64,000 bases of DNA from assembly GCA_016787785.1 (NCBI GenBank), contig JAEUTO010000006.1:620001-684000 (forward strand), written 5' to 3'. Shown piece by piece: positions 27,612 through 36,311 of the stretch. The translations under genes were made by a program, and so were the position numbers. Every line of letters begins with the position of its first letter. Position 1 is the stretch's first letter. The notes under the pieces are model-generated. The model was not told the DNA's origin, searched no databases, and was given only the letters and a program-made list of their open reading frames with translations. This DNA is from Bacteroidia bacterium (GTDB lineage: Bacteria > Bacteroidota > Bacteroidia > B-17B0 > Aurantibacillaceae).

Positions 27612-28519
27612 TGGAAAAAGTTAGACATATTAAACATGTTGATATTGATCTTAAGAAATGGGATAATACGGTACTGTCTTCTAAATTTCCATTGGTATTT
27701 GCGCAATCCTTCTATTTAAATGCAACTTGCCCTAAATGGAATGCATTGGTTATTGGCGATTATGAAAGCATTTTCCCTTTAACACAAAAAACAAAATTAG
27801 GACTCAGTTATTTGCCGCAACCTTCTTTTACTTCTCAACTGGGCGCTTATGGCAAAGTAAACAGTGAGGTAGAATTAGCATTTTACAATTACATCACAAA
27901 ACAATTTAAGTTAATTGAGATCGAGCTAAACGCTTCTAATAAAATTAACACAGAGTATGTAAAACCAAAGTGGACATTTATAATTGACTATACAAAAGGA
28001 TATAGTTACAATCAAAACACAAAACGTAACATAAGTAAAGCTCTAAAAAGTAATTTTACAGTTAAGAAAGTAGAAGGCAAAGAAGCCTTAGTACTTTCAA
28101 AAAAATATATTGATCCATTTTTGTCTAAGGAAATTGGCCTTAGTAGTTCGGTGGTAAAAACCTTCAATGTACTATTAGAAAGCAGTATAAAACATAAGAG
28201 TTTAGTGACTTTTAAAACGGTAGATAGTAACAACACTATTTTGGCGCTGGGGCATTTTGTTTATAACAACAAGTATGCACTGTATTTAAAAGGTACAAAT
28301 GTTGATAAAAAAGAGAATTCGGGCAGCATGCATTTGTTAATTGATGAAGCAATTAAATATTTTGAAGACAAAGTTGCTATTTTTGATTTTGGTGGTGGTG
28401 CTAATACGGGTCTGGCTTCTTTTTACAAAGGGTTAGGTGGCGAACAGCTGGATTACAGCTTTTTAAGAATAAATAAATTACCAAAAATAGTTTCCATTTT
28501 AAAAGGAAAAAAGAAGTAG
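27611..28519 (+). CDS. FemAB-like GNAT-fold acyltransferase, paralogue 2
   Basis: 302 residues; TAATG overlap with the preceding gene. It shares the C-terminal organisation of paralogue 1: KRNISKALKSNFTVKK, ILALGHFVYNNKYALYLKGTNVDKKENSGSMHLLIDEAIKYFE, then FDFGGGANTGLASFYKGLGGEQLDY, parallel to FDFEGSMLKGVEKFFRGFGPELIPY next door. The pair therefore arose by duplication. A CE4-like deacetylase gene follows after 6 bp, suggesting that a sugar amine is exposed and then acylated; this is inference. Confidence 0.68.
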   Translation: MEKVRHIKHVDIDLKKWDNTVLSSKFPLVFAQSFYLNATCPKWNALVIGDYESIFPLTQKTKLGLSYLPQPSFTSQLGAYGKVNSEVELAFYNYITKQFKLIEIELNASNKINTEYVKPKWTFIIDYTKGYSYNQNTKRNISKALKSNFTVKKVEGKEALVLSKKYIDPFLSKEIGLSSSVVKTFNVLLESSIKHKSLVTFKTVDSNNTILALGHFVYNNKYALYLKGTNVDKKENSGSMHLLIDEAIKYFEDKVAIFDFGGGANTGLASFYKGLGGEQLDYSFLRINKLPKIVSILKGKKK

Positions 28520-28525
28520 ATCTTT

Positions 28526-29341
28526 ATGAAAGCCATTATATCGCACGATGTAGATCATATAAGTATTTTAGAGCATACCTTTAAGGATGCGATCATTCCT
28601 AAATTCCTGGCGCGCATGCATATTGAGCTTCTGGCAGGAAAGATATCTTTACGGGAGTATACCTTACGCTGGACAGACTTCTTTAAAAATAAATGGCAAA
28701 ATATTGACGAATTAATTACATACAATAACATCAATAACATTCCTTCTTCTTTTTTTATTGCCGTTAACAGAGGTATTGGTCTTAACTATTCTAACCGGGC
28801 GGCGCTACTGTGGATAGAACAAATGCAACGTCGTAATTGCGAGATCAATTTGCATGGCATCGAATTTGAGAATCAGGAGTTAATTAATAAAGAGTTTCAA
28901 TTATTTGAGTCGTTAACTAAAAGCAAAACCCGTGGTGTAAGAATGCATTATGTGCGCAATTCTGAGCAAACGTTTAATATGCTTGGTAAAGCAGGCTACA
29001 GGTTTGATAGTACAGAGCATTCTTTTAAGAACCCATATAAGATAGGCGATATGTGGGAATTTCCCTTTCAAATAATGGATGGCTGGGTAATTGAGAATGG
29101 AAAAAAATGGCAATCACTTAATCTCGATAAAGCAAAAGTTAGCACACTTAAAATAATTGAAAGAGCGCAAAAAGAAAATTTAAAATACATTGGTATTGAT
29201 TTTCACGACCGTTATTTTTCGCATTCCTTTAAAACCTGGTTAAATTGGTATATGTGGCTAGTTGAATACCTAAAGGCCAATAAAATTGAGTTTGTAAATT
29301 ATGAGATGGCTATTAACGAATTAGAAAATAATAAAAAATGA
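28526..29341 (+). CDS. CE4-like polysaccharide deacetylase family protein
   Basis: 271 residues with no signal peptide, so probably cytoplasmic. ISHDVDHIS at the N-terminus corresponds to the catalytic/metal Asp motif of NodB-type deacetylases, CEINLHGIEFENQ to the second metal motif (His), then MHYVRNSEQTFNMLGKAGYRFDSTEH and a C-terminal IDFHDRYFSHSF. The order is that of a CE4 fold. The substrate is probably an N-acetylated sugar of the glycan or a lipid-linked intermediate. It overlaps the next ATG by 4 bp (ATGA). Confidence 0.7.
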   Translation: MKAIISHDVDHISILEHTFKDAIIPKFLARMHIELLAGKISLREYTLRWTDFFKNKWQNIDELITYNNINNIPSSFFIAVNRGIGLNYSNRAALLWIEQMQRRNCEINLHGIEFENQELINKEFQLFESLTKSKTRGVRMHYVRNSEQTFNMLGKAGYRFDSTEHSFKNPYKIGDMWEFPFQIMDGWVIENGKKWQSLNLDKAKVSTLKIIERAQKENLKYIGIDFHDRYFSHSFKTWLNWYMWLVEYLKANKIEFVNYEMAINELENNKK

Positions 29342-29814
29342 AAAAAATAGTTTCTATTTTAATTCTGTTTTTTTTGGTTACTCCTGTTTTTTCACAGAAG
29401 AAGAAAAAAGTAAAAGAGCTGCATATTACATCTGTAACAGAGTTTGTTGAAATAAGTGGAAAGAAATTGATGGACTCAAAGACCATTTTTGATAAGAACG
29501 GAGAAATAATTGAAGAACAAAAGTATGATGATAAAGGCAAACTTCTGTCAACAACAAAATACAAATTAGATGTAAATAACGATGTGATCGAAGAGTTGGA
29601 GTATAATGCGACTAATAAGCTGTTACAAAAAAAGACCTGCAAATATAATTACCTGCAAAAAAAAACCGAGGAGTCTTTTTTTAATGATAAAAATGCCATG
29701 GTAAAAAAGCATGTTTATACTTATGACGCTAAAGGATTGAAACTAAGTAAAACCACCTATAATGGTTTAAATAAGATCGTTTCAAAAAAAATATATACTT
29801 ACGCTTATAAGTAA
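29338..29814 (+). CDS. Small secreted repeat protein of unknown function
   Basis: 158 residues with a clear signal peptide (KKIVSILILFFLVTPVFSQ). The rest is made of short repeats of the form (Y/F)DxKGKLLSxTKY, seen as FDKNGEIIEEQKYDDKGKLL, YNATNKLLQKKTCKYN and YDAKGLKLSKTTYNGLNKI, a beta-rich pattern like MORN- or RHS-type repeats. Overlap with the deacetylase and the adjoining VTC gene (no gap) places it in one operon with both. Confidence 0.65.
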   Translation: MKKIVSILILFFLVTPVFSQKKKKVKELHITSVTEFVEISGKKLMDSKTIFDKNGEIIEEQKYDDKGKLLSTTKYKLDVNNDVIEELEYNATNKLLQKKTCKYNYLQKKTEESFFNDKNAMVKKHVYTYDAKGLKLSKTTYNGLNKIVSKKIYTYAYK

Positions 29815-30591
29815 GTGGGAACAATAAACGACATATTAAAAAAGTTTGAAAGGATCGGTCTGAAAGAGATAAACCCTTTTAAATTAATGAATCGTACTGA
29901 TACAAAATTTACTTTTTCTTCTGCTGACCTCCCTTTATTCTTGGCTCAACTTTCAGGTCATTATAAAGTACTATCAATAAACAATAATTTAAAACTGTCA
30001 TATAGAACTCAATATTACGATACGCCCGAGTTTGCGATGTATATGAGGCACCATAACGACGCATTGAATAGATATAAAGTAAGACATCGTACTTACCAGG
30101 AAAGCAACACGGGCTTTTTAGAAGTAAAATTAAAGAACAATAAAGGCAGAACAATAAAGGAAAGGATTGCGCAAGATGTTTTACAGAGTAAATGGACAGA
30201 AACAGAAAATAATTTCATTGCTGATAGAACAACCTACGCCCCCCAAACACTCATAACCTCTGTTCTTGTAAAATATACGCGGATTACTCTGATTAATACC
30301 AGGGTTAACGAAAAGGTTACCATAGATGTTGATATTGCATTTTCAAATGATAACAATGGCCATGAGTTGGGAAATGTTGTGATAGCCGAAGTTAAACAGG
30401 CTGTTAAAGCCAAAACCCCTGCTCTTGCCATATTAAAAGATCTGGGTATAAAGCCTGTTTCTTTGAGCAAATACTGCCTGGGAGTTAACTACCTTTATCC
30501 TGATTTAAAGAAAAATAATTTTAAACAAAAATTAATAACTTTACAAAAAATAATAAATGATAAACCTATTAGCCATTTTGCAGGTATCTGA
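29815..30591 (+). CDS. VTC-domain protein (polyphosphate polymerase-like)
   Basis: 258 residues from a GTG start immediately after the previous stop. The VTC/CYTH-like tunnel fold is seen from LMNRTDTKFTF (basic residues that bind phosphates), through YYDTPEFAMYMRHHNDALNRYKVRHRTY and GFLEVKLKNNKGRTIKER, to EVKQAVKAKTPA and SLSKYCLGVNYLY. Characterised family members make polyphosphate from nucleotides. It overlaps by 35 bp with a DUF4956 membrane gene, a pairing common in bacteria, so the two probably act together at the membrane. Confidence 0.87.
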   Translation: MGTINDILKKFERIGLKEINPFKLMNRTDTKFTFSSADLPLFLAQLSGHYKVLSINNNLKLSYRTQYYDTPEFAMYMRHHNDALNRYKVRHRTYQESNTGFLEVKLKNNKGRTIKERIAQDVLQSKWTETENNFIADRTTYAPQTLITSVLVKYTRITLINTRVNEKVTIDVDIAFSNDNNGHELGNVVIAEVKQAVKAKTPALAILKDLGIKPVSLSKYCLGVNYLYPDLKKNNFKQKLITLQKIINDKPISHFAGI

Positions 30592-31207
30592 TGAAGTTGT
30601 TGTAACAGGCGTTGATGCTTTACAAAAAATTTCAGGAAAACTGATGTTTAGATTTGCTATTGACCTTCTATCTATAATTATTTTAATTCGTTTTGTCTAT
30701 TTTCCGGTTTATAAAAAACGTGAGTTTTATCTTACCTTCTTTGTTTTTAATATCGTAATATTTTTACTTAGTTTTTTATTGAATAAGGTTGATCTCAGCT
30801 TAGGCGCTGCATTTGGCTTATTTGCAGTATTTAGTATGTTGCGTTACCGAACAGAGAATATCAGCATTAAAGACATGACTTATTTGTTCTTGGTAATTGC
30901 CGTAGGTTTGATAAATGCTATTACAAAAATAAAATTTGCAGATGATCAGTACGAATATGTTTTTTTAGGAATTATTAATGCGCTTGTAATTGCTGTTGCA
31001 TTTTTGCTTGAAAGTAAATCCGTTATTAAGCGCGAAGGCATTAAAATAGTTGTTTACGAAAAAATTGAATTAGTGAACGCAACAAATCAAATGGAGTTGA
31101 TCGAAGATCTTAAAACCCGTACCGGACTTGATATTTACAAGGTGTCAGTAATTAAGATCGATTTTTTGAATGATTCAGCCCAAATTAAGATCTACTACTA
31201 CGAGTAG
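30557..31207 (+). CDS. DUF4956 membrane protein, partner of the VTC-domain protein
   Basis: 216 residues with about four hydrophobic spans: FAIDLLSIIILIRFVYFPVY, FYLTFFVFNIVIFLLSFLL, SLGAAFGLFAVFSMLRYRTE (the family hallmark) and later ones, ending in a soluble alpha/beta domain. It matches DUF4956 and starts inside the end of the VTC gene. It may anchor or feed the polymerase; its biochemical role is not known. Confidence 0.85.
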   Translation: MINLLAILQVSDEVVVTGVDALQKISGKLMFRFAIDLLSIIILIRFVYFPVYKKREFYLTFFVFNIVIFLLSFLLNKVDLSLGAAFGLFAVFSMLRYRTENISIKDMTYLFLVIAVGLINAITKIKFADDQYEYVFLGIINALVIAVAFLLESKSVIKREGIKIVVYEKIELVNATNQMELIEDLKTRTGLDIYKVSVIKIDFLNDSAQIKIYYYE

Positions 31208-31209
31208 TT

Positions 31210-31761
31210 CTATTTCTTTAACCAATTTAAGATCTTGGAACAATCTGGTTTTTTCCATGGCGAAACAACATTCACTAAAAAACCTTTTTCGTCAATTAAA
31301 TATTTTTGAAAATTCCATTTTACGGTTGAATTCATTACGCCGTTTTGCAACTTTGATGTAAGCCATTTATATATTGGATGCATATCGTTGCCTTTTACCG
31401 AGATCTTTTGCATCATTAAAAAAGTAACACCGTAATTACGTTCGCAAAATGAATGTATCTCATCATTGGTACCCGGATCCTGATGTGCAAAATCATTTGT
31501 AGGAAAACCAACGATCACCAGTCCTGAATCTTTATAGGCTGTGTAAAGTGCCTGTAGATCTTTAAACTGTGGTGTTAGGCCGCATTCGCTTGCCGTATTC
31601 ACTACAATGATTTTTTTGCCTTTAAAGTCCATAAAATCTATTTGTTTTCCTTCAATACTGTTGGCTTTAAATTGATGGATACTGCTTGTTGGTTGCCCGC
31701 GAAACAGGAACGGAATGAAGAAAAAAGGGGTCATAAATAGTTTAATAATTAAAGTTCTCAT
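31210..31761 (-). CDS. Glutathione peroxidase-family thiol peroxidase
   Basis: 183 residues with an N-terminal hydrophobic leader (about 1-22), suggesting export or membrane attachment. The peroxidatic Cys60 is in VVNTASECGLT; Gln94 in FAHQDP and Trp149-Asn150 in KWNFQKYL complete the catalytic tetrad; Cys106 in FCERNYGVTF is the likely resolving Cys, so electrons probably come from thioredoxin. FPTND replaces the usual FPCNQ, which does not remove a catalytic residue. It converges with the DUF4956 gene, 2 bp apart. Confidence 0.9.
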   Translation of the reverse strand: MRTLIIKLFMTPFFFIPFLFRGQPTSSIHQFKANSIEGKQIDFMDFKGKKIIVVNTASECGLTPQFKDLQALYTAYKDSGLVIVGFPTNDFAHQDPGTNDEIHSFCERNYGVTFLMMQKISVKGNDMHPIYKWLTSKLQNGVMNSTVKWNFQKYLIDEKGFLVNVVSPWKKPDCSKILNWLKK

Positions 31762-31806
31762 TTTGAATGTTTAAATTTAAACCAATAAATCGGATTAAAG
31801 TTCATT

Positions 31807-32235
31807 ATGAGTATTTGGAACGGGGAAATTACAACAGAGTTATTAAACAATCTAAATAAAAATACGTTAGGTGAATTCTTTGAAATAGAATTTACCGAAG
31901 TGGGGGCTGACTTTTTAAAAGCAACCATGCCTGTAATAAATAAAACCAAGCAACCTTTTGGTCTATTACATGGCGGGGCTTCTGTGGCTTTGGCCGAGAC
32001 CATTGGTTCTGTGGCCAGCTGGTGCTGTGTTAATCGCGATCTTTTTATTGGGGTGGGTATAGAAATAAATGCTAACCACTTAATCTCCGTAACTGAAGGC
32101 AAAGTAACTGCTATTTGTGCTCCAATTAAAGTAAGTGGCAAATTACACATCTGGGAAATTAAGATCTATAATGATAAACAAGAATTATGCTGTATTAGCA
32201 GGTTTACTTGTATGATCATTCCTAAGAAAAATTAG
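31807..32235 (+). CDS. Hotdog-fold thioesterase (PaaI-like)
   Basis: 142 residues. FGLLHGGASVALAETIGSVAS contains the HGG motif and the helix of the hotdog fold characteristic of PaaI/acyl-CoA thioesterases; VGVGIEINANHL continues the sheet. It probably hydrolyses an acyl-CoA thioester in the cytoplasm. It is divergent from the peroxidase and convergent with chorismate synthase, with a palindromic element in between. Confidence 0.87.
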   Translation: MSIWNGEITTELLNNLNKNTLGEFFEIEFTEVGADFLKATMPVINKTKQPFGLLHGGASVALAETIGSVASWCCVNRDLFIGVGIEINANHLISVTEGKVTAICAPIKVSGKLHIWEIKIYNDKQELCCISRFTCMIIPKKN

Positions 32236-32245
32236 TTTATTTTTT

Positions 32246-32331
32246 ACCACAAAGTCCACTAAGTATGCACTGAGATCGCAAAGATTATTTTTTCTTTGTG
32301 TGTTTTGAGAAAATTTTGAGTGCTTTGTGGT
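32246..32331. repeat. Nested inverted repeat between convergent genes
   Basis: ACCACAAAG at 32246-32254 pairs perfectly with CTTTGTGGT at 32323-32331. Inside it, CGCAAAG (32278-32284) pairs with CTTTGTG (32294-32300) with one wobble. The wording (ACCACAAAG...CACTAAG...GCACTGAG...) resembles short dispersed palindromic repeats seen in other genomes. It may act as a bidirectional terminator. Confidence 0.55.
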
Positions 32332-32336
32332 TAAAT

Positions 32337-33425
32337 TTATAACCTATTACATCTCGCCAACAATAAAAAATCAACCAGCACTAAAGCGGCCATGCTTTCT
32401 ACGATAGGCACCGCGCGCGGCAATACACAAGGGTCGTGGCGGCCTTTACCTTCTAAAATAATTTCTTCACCTTGTTTGTTTACAGAATTTTGTTTTTGCA
32501 TTAAGGTAGCAACAGGTTTAAATGCCACATTAAAATAAATTGGCATACCATTGCTGATGCCGCCTTGGATACCCCCGCTATTGTTGGTCTTTGTTTTTGA
32601 TTTCTCGTTCTTATTTTCTGAGGCAACAAAAAGGTCATTTAATTCAGAGCCTTTAAAATGAATACTATCAAAACCGCTGCCTATTTCAAATCCTTTAACG
32701 GCGTTAATGCTCAACATGGCATGGCCTAAAACGGCATGCAATTTATCAAACACAGGTTCTCCCAAGCCAATAGGTGTGTTTTGTACCACACATTGTATAA
32801 CACCGCCAATCGTATCGCCTTGTTTTTTTATTTCTTCGATATAGTTGATCATCTTTTCAGAAGTAGCAGTATCAGGACATCTTACAATGCTTTCTTCAGT
32901 TTTAGAAAGATCTAACTGATCAAATGTTTTCTCCAATTTAATGTCGCCAACCTGTTTTACAAAAGCGTTAATGGAAATATTTTGTTTGTTTAAGATCTGT
33001 TTTGCAATGGCACCAGCTACTATTCTACAGGCTGTTTCTCTCGCACTGCTTCGTCCACCGCCTTTGAAGTCTCTATGTCCGAATTTCTCTTCATAAGTAA
33101 AATCAGCGTGAGATGGCCTGTATGCATCTTTTAGATGCGAGTAGTCCTTCGACTTCTGATCTTCATTCTTGATAGTGAATCCAATAGGCGTTCCGGTAGT
33201 TACACCTTCAAAAATACCTGATAGAAATTCTACTGTATCATCTTCTTTACGTTGGGTTGTAATATGCGATTGACCTGGCTTCCGACGGTCAAGTTCCTGC
33301 TGAACAAGGTCAAGATCGATCTTTAAACCTGCAGGACAGCCATCAATAACACCGCCAATAGCAGCGCCATGACTTTCGCCAAAAGTGCTTAGTTTAAAAA
33401 GGGTGCCAAAAGAGTTTCCTGCCAT
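32337..33425 (-). CDS. aroC: Chorismate synthase
   Basis: Converts 5-enolpyruvylshikimate-3-phosphate to chorismate with reduced FMN, the last shikimate-pathway step. The ATG at 33425 gives the standard start [20 protein letters not shown] (362 aa); a longer frame from 33464 adds an unrelated 13 residues. Family signatures [26 protein letters not shown] and [14 protein letters not shown] are present. TAACTTTG (33432-33439 on the minus strand) fits a -7 box and would give a very short leader. Confidence 0.96.
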   Translation of the reverse strand: MAGNSFGTLFKLSTFGESHGAAIGGVIDGCPAGLKIDLDLVQQELDRRKPGQSHITTQRKEDDTVEFLSGIFEGVTTGTPIGFTIKNEDQKSKDYSHLKDAYRPSHADFTYEEKFGHRDFKGGGRSSARETACRIVAGAIAKQILNKQNISINAFVKQVGDIKLEKTFDQLDLSKTEESIVRCPDTATSEKMINYIEEIKKQGDTIGGVIQCVVQNTPIGLGEPVFDKLHAVLGHAMLSINAVKGFEIGSGFDSIHFKGSELNDLFVASENKNEKSKTKTNNSGGIQGGISNGMPIYFNVAFKPVATLMQKQNSVNKQGEEIILEGKGRHDPCVLPRAVPIVESMAALVLVDFLLLARCNRL

Positions 33426-33491
33426 AATTAACAAAGTTAAATTATTGAATGGAATATTAAACATAAATAGTTTAATTTGTAGTACTATTTT

Positions 33492-34745
33492 ATGGCTTCA
33501 AAACTCCTGATAAAAAATATAAAAACTCTTGTGCAAGTGCGCGATGAGGCTCCTGCTAAGGTTTGCGGTAAAGATATGGCTGCATTGCCATGTATCCATA
33601 ACGCCTGGCTGGCCGTAGAAGATGGTTTAATAGCCGATTATGGCTCTATGGACGATTTTCCGGGCATTACAGACTGGAAAGGTTTAGAGGTAGTAGATGC
33701 AGCAGATAAGATAATTTTACCTTGTTATGTTGACAGTCATACGCATATCGTGTATGCCGGTAACCGGGAAGGGGAGTTTGTAGATCGAATCAATGGTTTA
33801 TCTTATGAAGAAATAGCTAAAAGAGGAGGAGGGATCTTAAATTCTGCTGCTTTATTACGAAATACAAGCGAAGAAGAACTTTTTCAGCAATCGTTAATTC
33901 GTTTCAACGAAATCATCGCTTCAGGAACGGGAGCAGTTGAAATTAAAAGTGGTTATGGTTTAAATCTTGAATCGGAGTTAAAAATATTGCGCGTTATTAA
34001 ACGTTTAAAGGATCTGAACATCATTCCTGTAAAGGCGACATTTTTAGGCGCACATGCAATACCACCCGAATTTAAAGACAATAAAGAGGGTTATGTACAA
34101 TTGATCATCAATGATATTTTGCCGGCAATAGCAAAAGAAAAATTAGCAGATTATATTGATGTGTTTTGTGAGAACGGTTATTTTACTGCAGAAGAAACCG
34201 AACGCATATTAGTAGCAGGAAAAAAACACGGTCTGGTTGGGAAAGTGCATGCCGAGCAATTAAGTCACAGTAATGGAATTAAAACAGCCATTAAATGCGG
34301 CGCCATAAGTGTTGATCATTTGGAATATTGTAACGATTCGGATATAGCAGAACTATTAAAAAGCAAAACTATGCCAACCGTTCTACCCGGTGCAGCTTTC
34401 TTTTTAGGTTTGCCTTTACCACCTGCCCGTAAAATGATAGATGCGGGTTTACCTATTGCATTTGCGAGTGATTATAATCCGGGTAGTAGTCCGAGTGGAA
34501 ATATGAATTTTATGGCCAGTCTTGGTTGTATACAGTATAAATTGACGCCTGAAGAAGTTATTAATGCTTCAACAATAAATTCTGCTTACGCAATGGATGT
34601 GAGCAACAAACTTGGAAGTATTACACGTGGTAAGCTGGCAAATTTTATACTCACAAAAAAAATAAACTCTTATGGGTTTATTCCTTATTCGTTCTCAAAT
34701 AACCAAATTGAAAGTGTATTCATAAACGGATCTGTTTTTAAATAA
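33492..34745 (+). CDS. hutI: Imidazolonepropionase
   Basis: 417 residues, amidohydrolase family, third step of histidine degradation (opens the imidazolone ring). Metal-binding HTH (His83, His85) lies in [16 protein letters not shown]; the family-specific [35 protein letters not shown] and [10 protein letters not shown] follow in the expected order. No other hut gene is nearby, so regulation within a hut operon cannot be seen here. Confidence 0.95.
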   Translation: MASKLLIKNIKTLVQVRDEAPAKVCGKDMAALPCIHNAWLAVEDGLIADYGSMDDFPGITDWKGLEVVDAADKIILPCYVDSHTHIVYAGNREGEFVDRINGLSYEEIAKRGGGILNSAALLRNTSEEELFQQSLIRFNEIIASGTGAVEIKSGYGLNLESELKILRVIKRLKDLNIIPVKATFLGAHAIPPEFKDNKEGYVQLIINDILPAIAKEKLADYIDVFCENGYFTAEETERILVAGKKHGLVGKVHAEQLSHSNGIKTAIKCGAISVDHLEYCNDSDIAELLKSKTMPTVLPGAAFFLGLPLPPARKMIDAGLPIAFASDYNPGSSPSGNMNFMASLGCIQYKLTPEEVINASTINSAYAMDVSNKLGSITRGKLANFILTKKINSYGFIPYSFSNNQIESVFINGSVFK

Positions 34746-34752
34746 ATACTGC

Positions 34753-35907
34753 TTGAAAAAACTAGCTTATTTAGAGGGTTTAAGGGGTATTGCGGCTTTA
34801 ATAGTTGTGCTTCATCATTTAGTTTTACTTTTTTACCCGGTACTAAATTATGGAGAAGAAAATAATACGCTTTCCAAACACATTTCAATTTCTCCGCTGA
34901 ATATTTTTTACAATGGTGACTTTGCTGTTTGTTTATTTTTTGTTTTAAGCGGGTATGTTTTAAGTTATAAATACGTTTTCTCTAACAACCCAAAAATTCT
35001 TATTGGCTATGCCATTAAAAGGTATTTCAGGCTAATGCCTTTAATAGCTGCATCCGTCATTTTTGTTTTTGTTGTGGTAAAATTAAATTTGTTCAACAGG
35101 GCTTCTCTAACTTCGATAAGAGGCTCTGATGATTGGCTAAACGACCTTTTTAAATGCGATACTTCAGTCGTTACTTTGATCAAAGATGTTTTTTACGGTG
35201 TTTTATTTTTTGGCAATAATCAGTATAATCCGGTTGTTTGGAGTATGAAGATAGAATTCATCGGCTCTATGTTATTATTTGTTTTTTTATTAGCGAATCA
35301 TAAAATAAAACCTAAATGGATCTTATTTATTTTGGCATTTATTTTAGCTTTTTATTTTAAGCAGTATTATTATATAGCATTTTTACTTGGTTATGCTTTA
35401 TGTGCATTAAATAAGAGTAAGCAGCTAGAGATAAGTTCAACCATAATAAAATTAATGTTGTTGGTAATAGCTATTATGCTTTGTTCTTTTCCGGCAACCT
35501 GGCAGTATTGGGATTCTTCAATTTATTGTTTCATGCATTTTAGTGCCATCGATCTTTATTCGTTCTATCACGTTATTGGTTCAACGTTACTGTTGCTATT
35601 GATCATCAATCATCAACCCTCAATACATTTTCTTTCAACTAGGCCGGTCTTATTTTTAGGTAAGATCTCATTTTCTATGTATTTATTTCATTTAATTTTA
35701 TTGGTTTTAATTGCTAACCCTCTTTTTTTGGCGCTTCTTCCTCATTTGGGATATCATTTTTCATTCCTTACTTCTGTAATGTTAACCTTACCTATTATTG
35801 GGCTTGTAAGTAATATTGCAAACAGGTTTATTGATCAGCCAGCGTTGCGCTTTGCAAATAAAATTGAAACAAGGGTTTTACTGGCTATGTTTAAAGAGAA
35901 AACTTAG
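34753..35907 (+). CDS. Acyltransferase family 3 membrane protein
   Basis: 384 residues from a TTG start, about ten hydrophobic spans. YLEGLRGIAALIVVLHHL contains the catalytic His region and Arg of the AT3 family; FFVLSGYVLSYKY and PVVWSMKIEFIGSMLLFV are further family motifs. It transfers an acyl group, usually acetyl, to an extracytoplasmic sugar. It begins 7 bp after hutI and converges with the next gene (4-bp overlap). Confidence 0.88.
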   Translation: MKKLAYLEGLRGIAALIVVLHHLVLLFYPVLNYGEENNTLSKHISISPLNIFYNGDFAVCLFFVLSGYVLSYKYVFSNNPKILIGYAIKRYFRLMPLIAASVIFVFVVVKLNLFNRASLTSIRGSDDWLNDLFKCDTSVVTLIKDVFYGVLFFGNNQYNPVVWSMKIEFIGSMLLFVFLLANHKIKPKWILFILAFILAFYFKQYYYIAFLLGYALCALNKSKQLEISSTIIKLMLLVIAIMLCSFPATWQYWDSSIYCFMHFSAIDLYSFYHVIGSTLLLLLIINHQPSIHFLSTRPVLFLGKISFSMYLFHLILLVLIANPLFLALLPHLGYHFSFLTSVMLTLPIIGLVSNIANRFIDQPALRFANKIETRVLLAMFKEKT

Positions 35908-36311
35908 CACTTAAGTCCAGTCCCCAAGTGTACTTCAAACTTACTATTATAAAGTTCTTTTGGAAAGTTTAATGTTAAGAACCATTTCATAAAACGCTGT
36001 TCTAGTTTTTTTGAAAATGTAGAGGCGCATTTGCGTGAATTTACAACCTTGTATTCTTTTAGTTTACCAATACTGTCAATAGTAATAACTGTATTCATAT
36101 AAATACTTTCGCAACCATTGCAGTTCATTTTTAGTTTATTCTCTTTTAAGATGTTGCTGTATTCTTTTGAGAACCATTCCTGTTCTATTACTCGCCAGGC
36201 TTTGTATTGATCTGCTTTTAACTCGTAAGATTTAGGAATGGTGTCCTTTATTTCCTGCGCTTTAAAACAAATAGAGCAGAGGAGTAATAGAGATATGAAA
36301 CAATGTTTCAT
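35904..36311 (-). CDS. Small secreted protein, TonB-C-like beta domain possible
   Basis: 135 residues with a signal peptide (KHCFISLLLLCSICFKAQ). The middle, NTVITIDSIGKLKEYKVVNSRKCASTFSKKLEQRF, has the strand-helix pattern of TonB C-terminal-like domains, but the family call is uncertain. Several cysteines (CNGC, KC, KC) may form disulphides. It lies directly downstream of the beta-propeller gene. Confidence 0.55.
   Translation of the reverse strand: MKHCFISLLLLCSICFKAQEIKDTIPKSYELKADQYKAWRVIEQEWFSKEYSNILKENKLKMNCNGCESIYMNTVITIDSIGKLKEYKVVNSRKCASTFSKKLEQRFMKWFLTLNFPKELYNSKFEVHLGTGLKC

Noticed and set aside
29313-29642. 109-codon minus-strand ORF rich in Phe/Ser
   Set aside because: Antisense to the small secreted protein with a good signal peptide.
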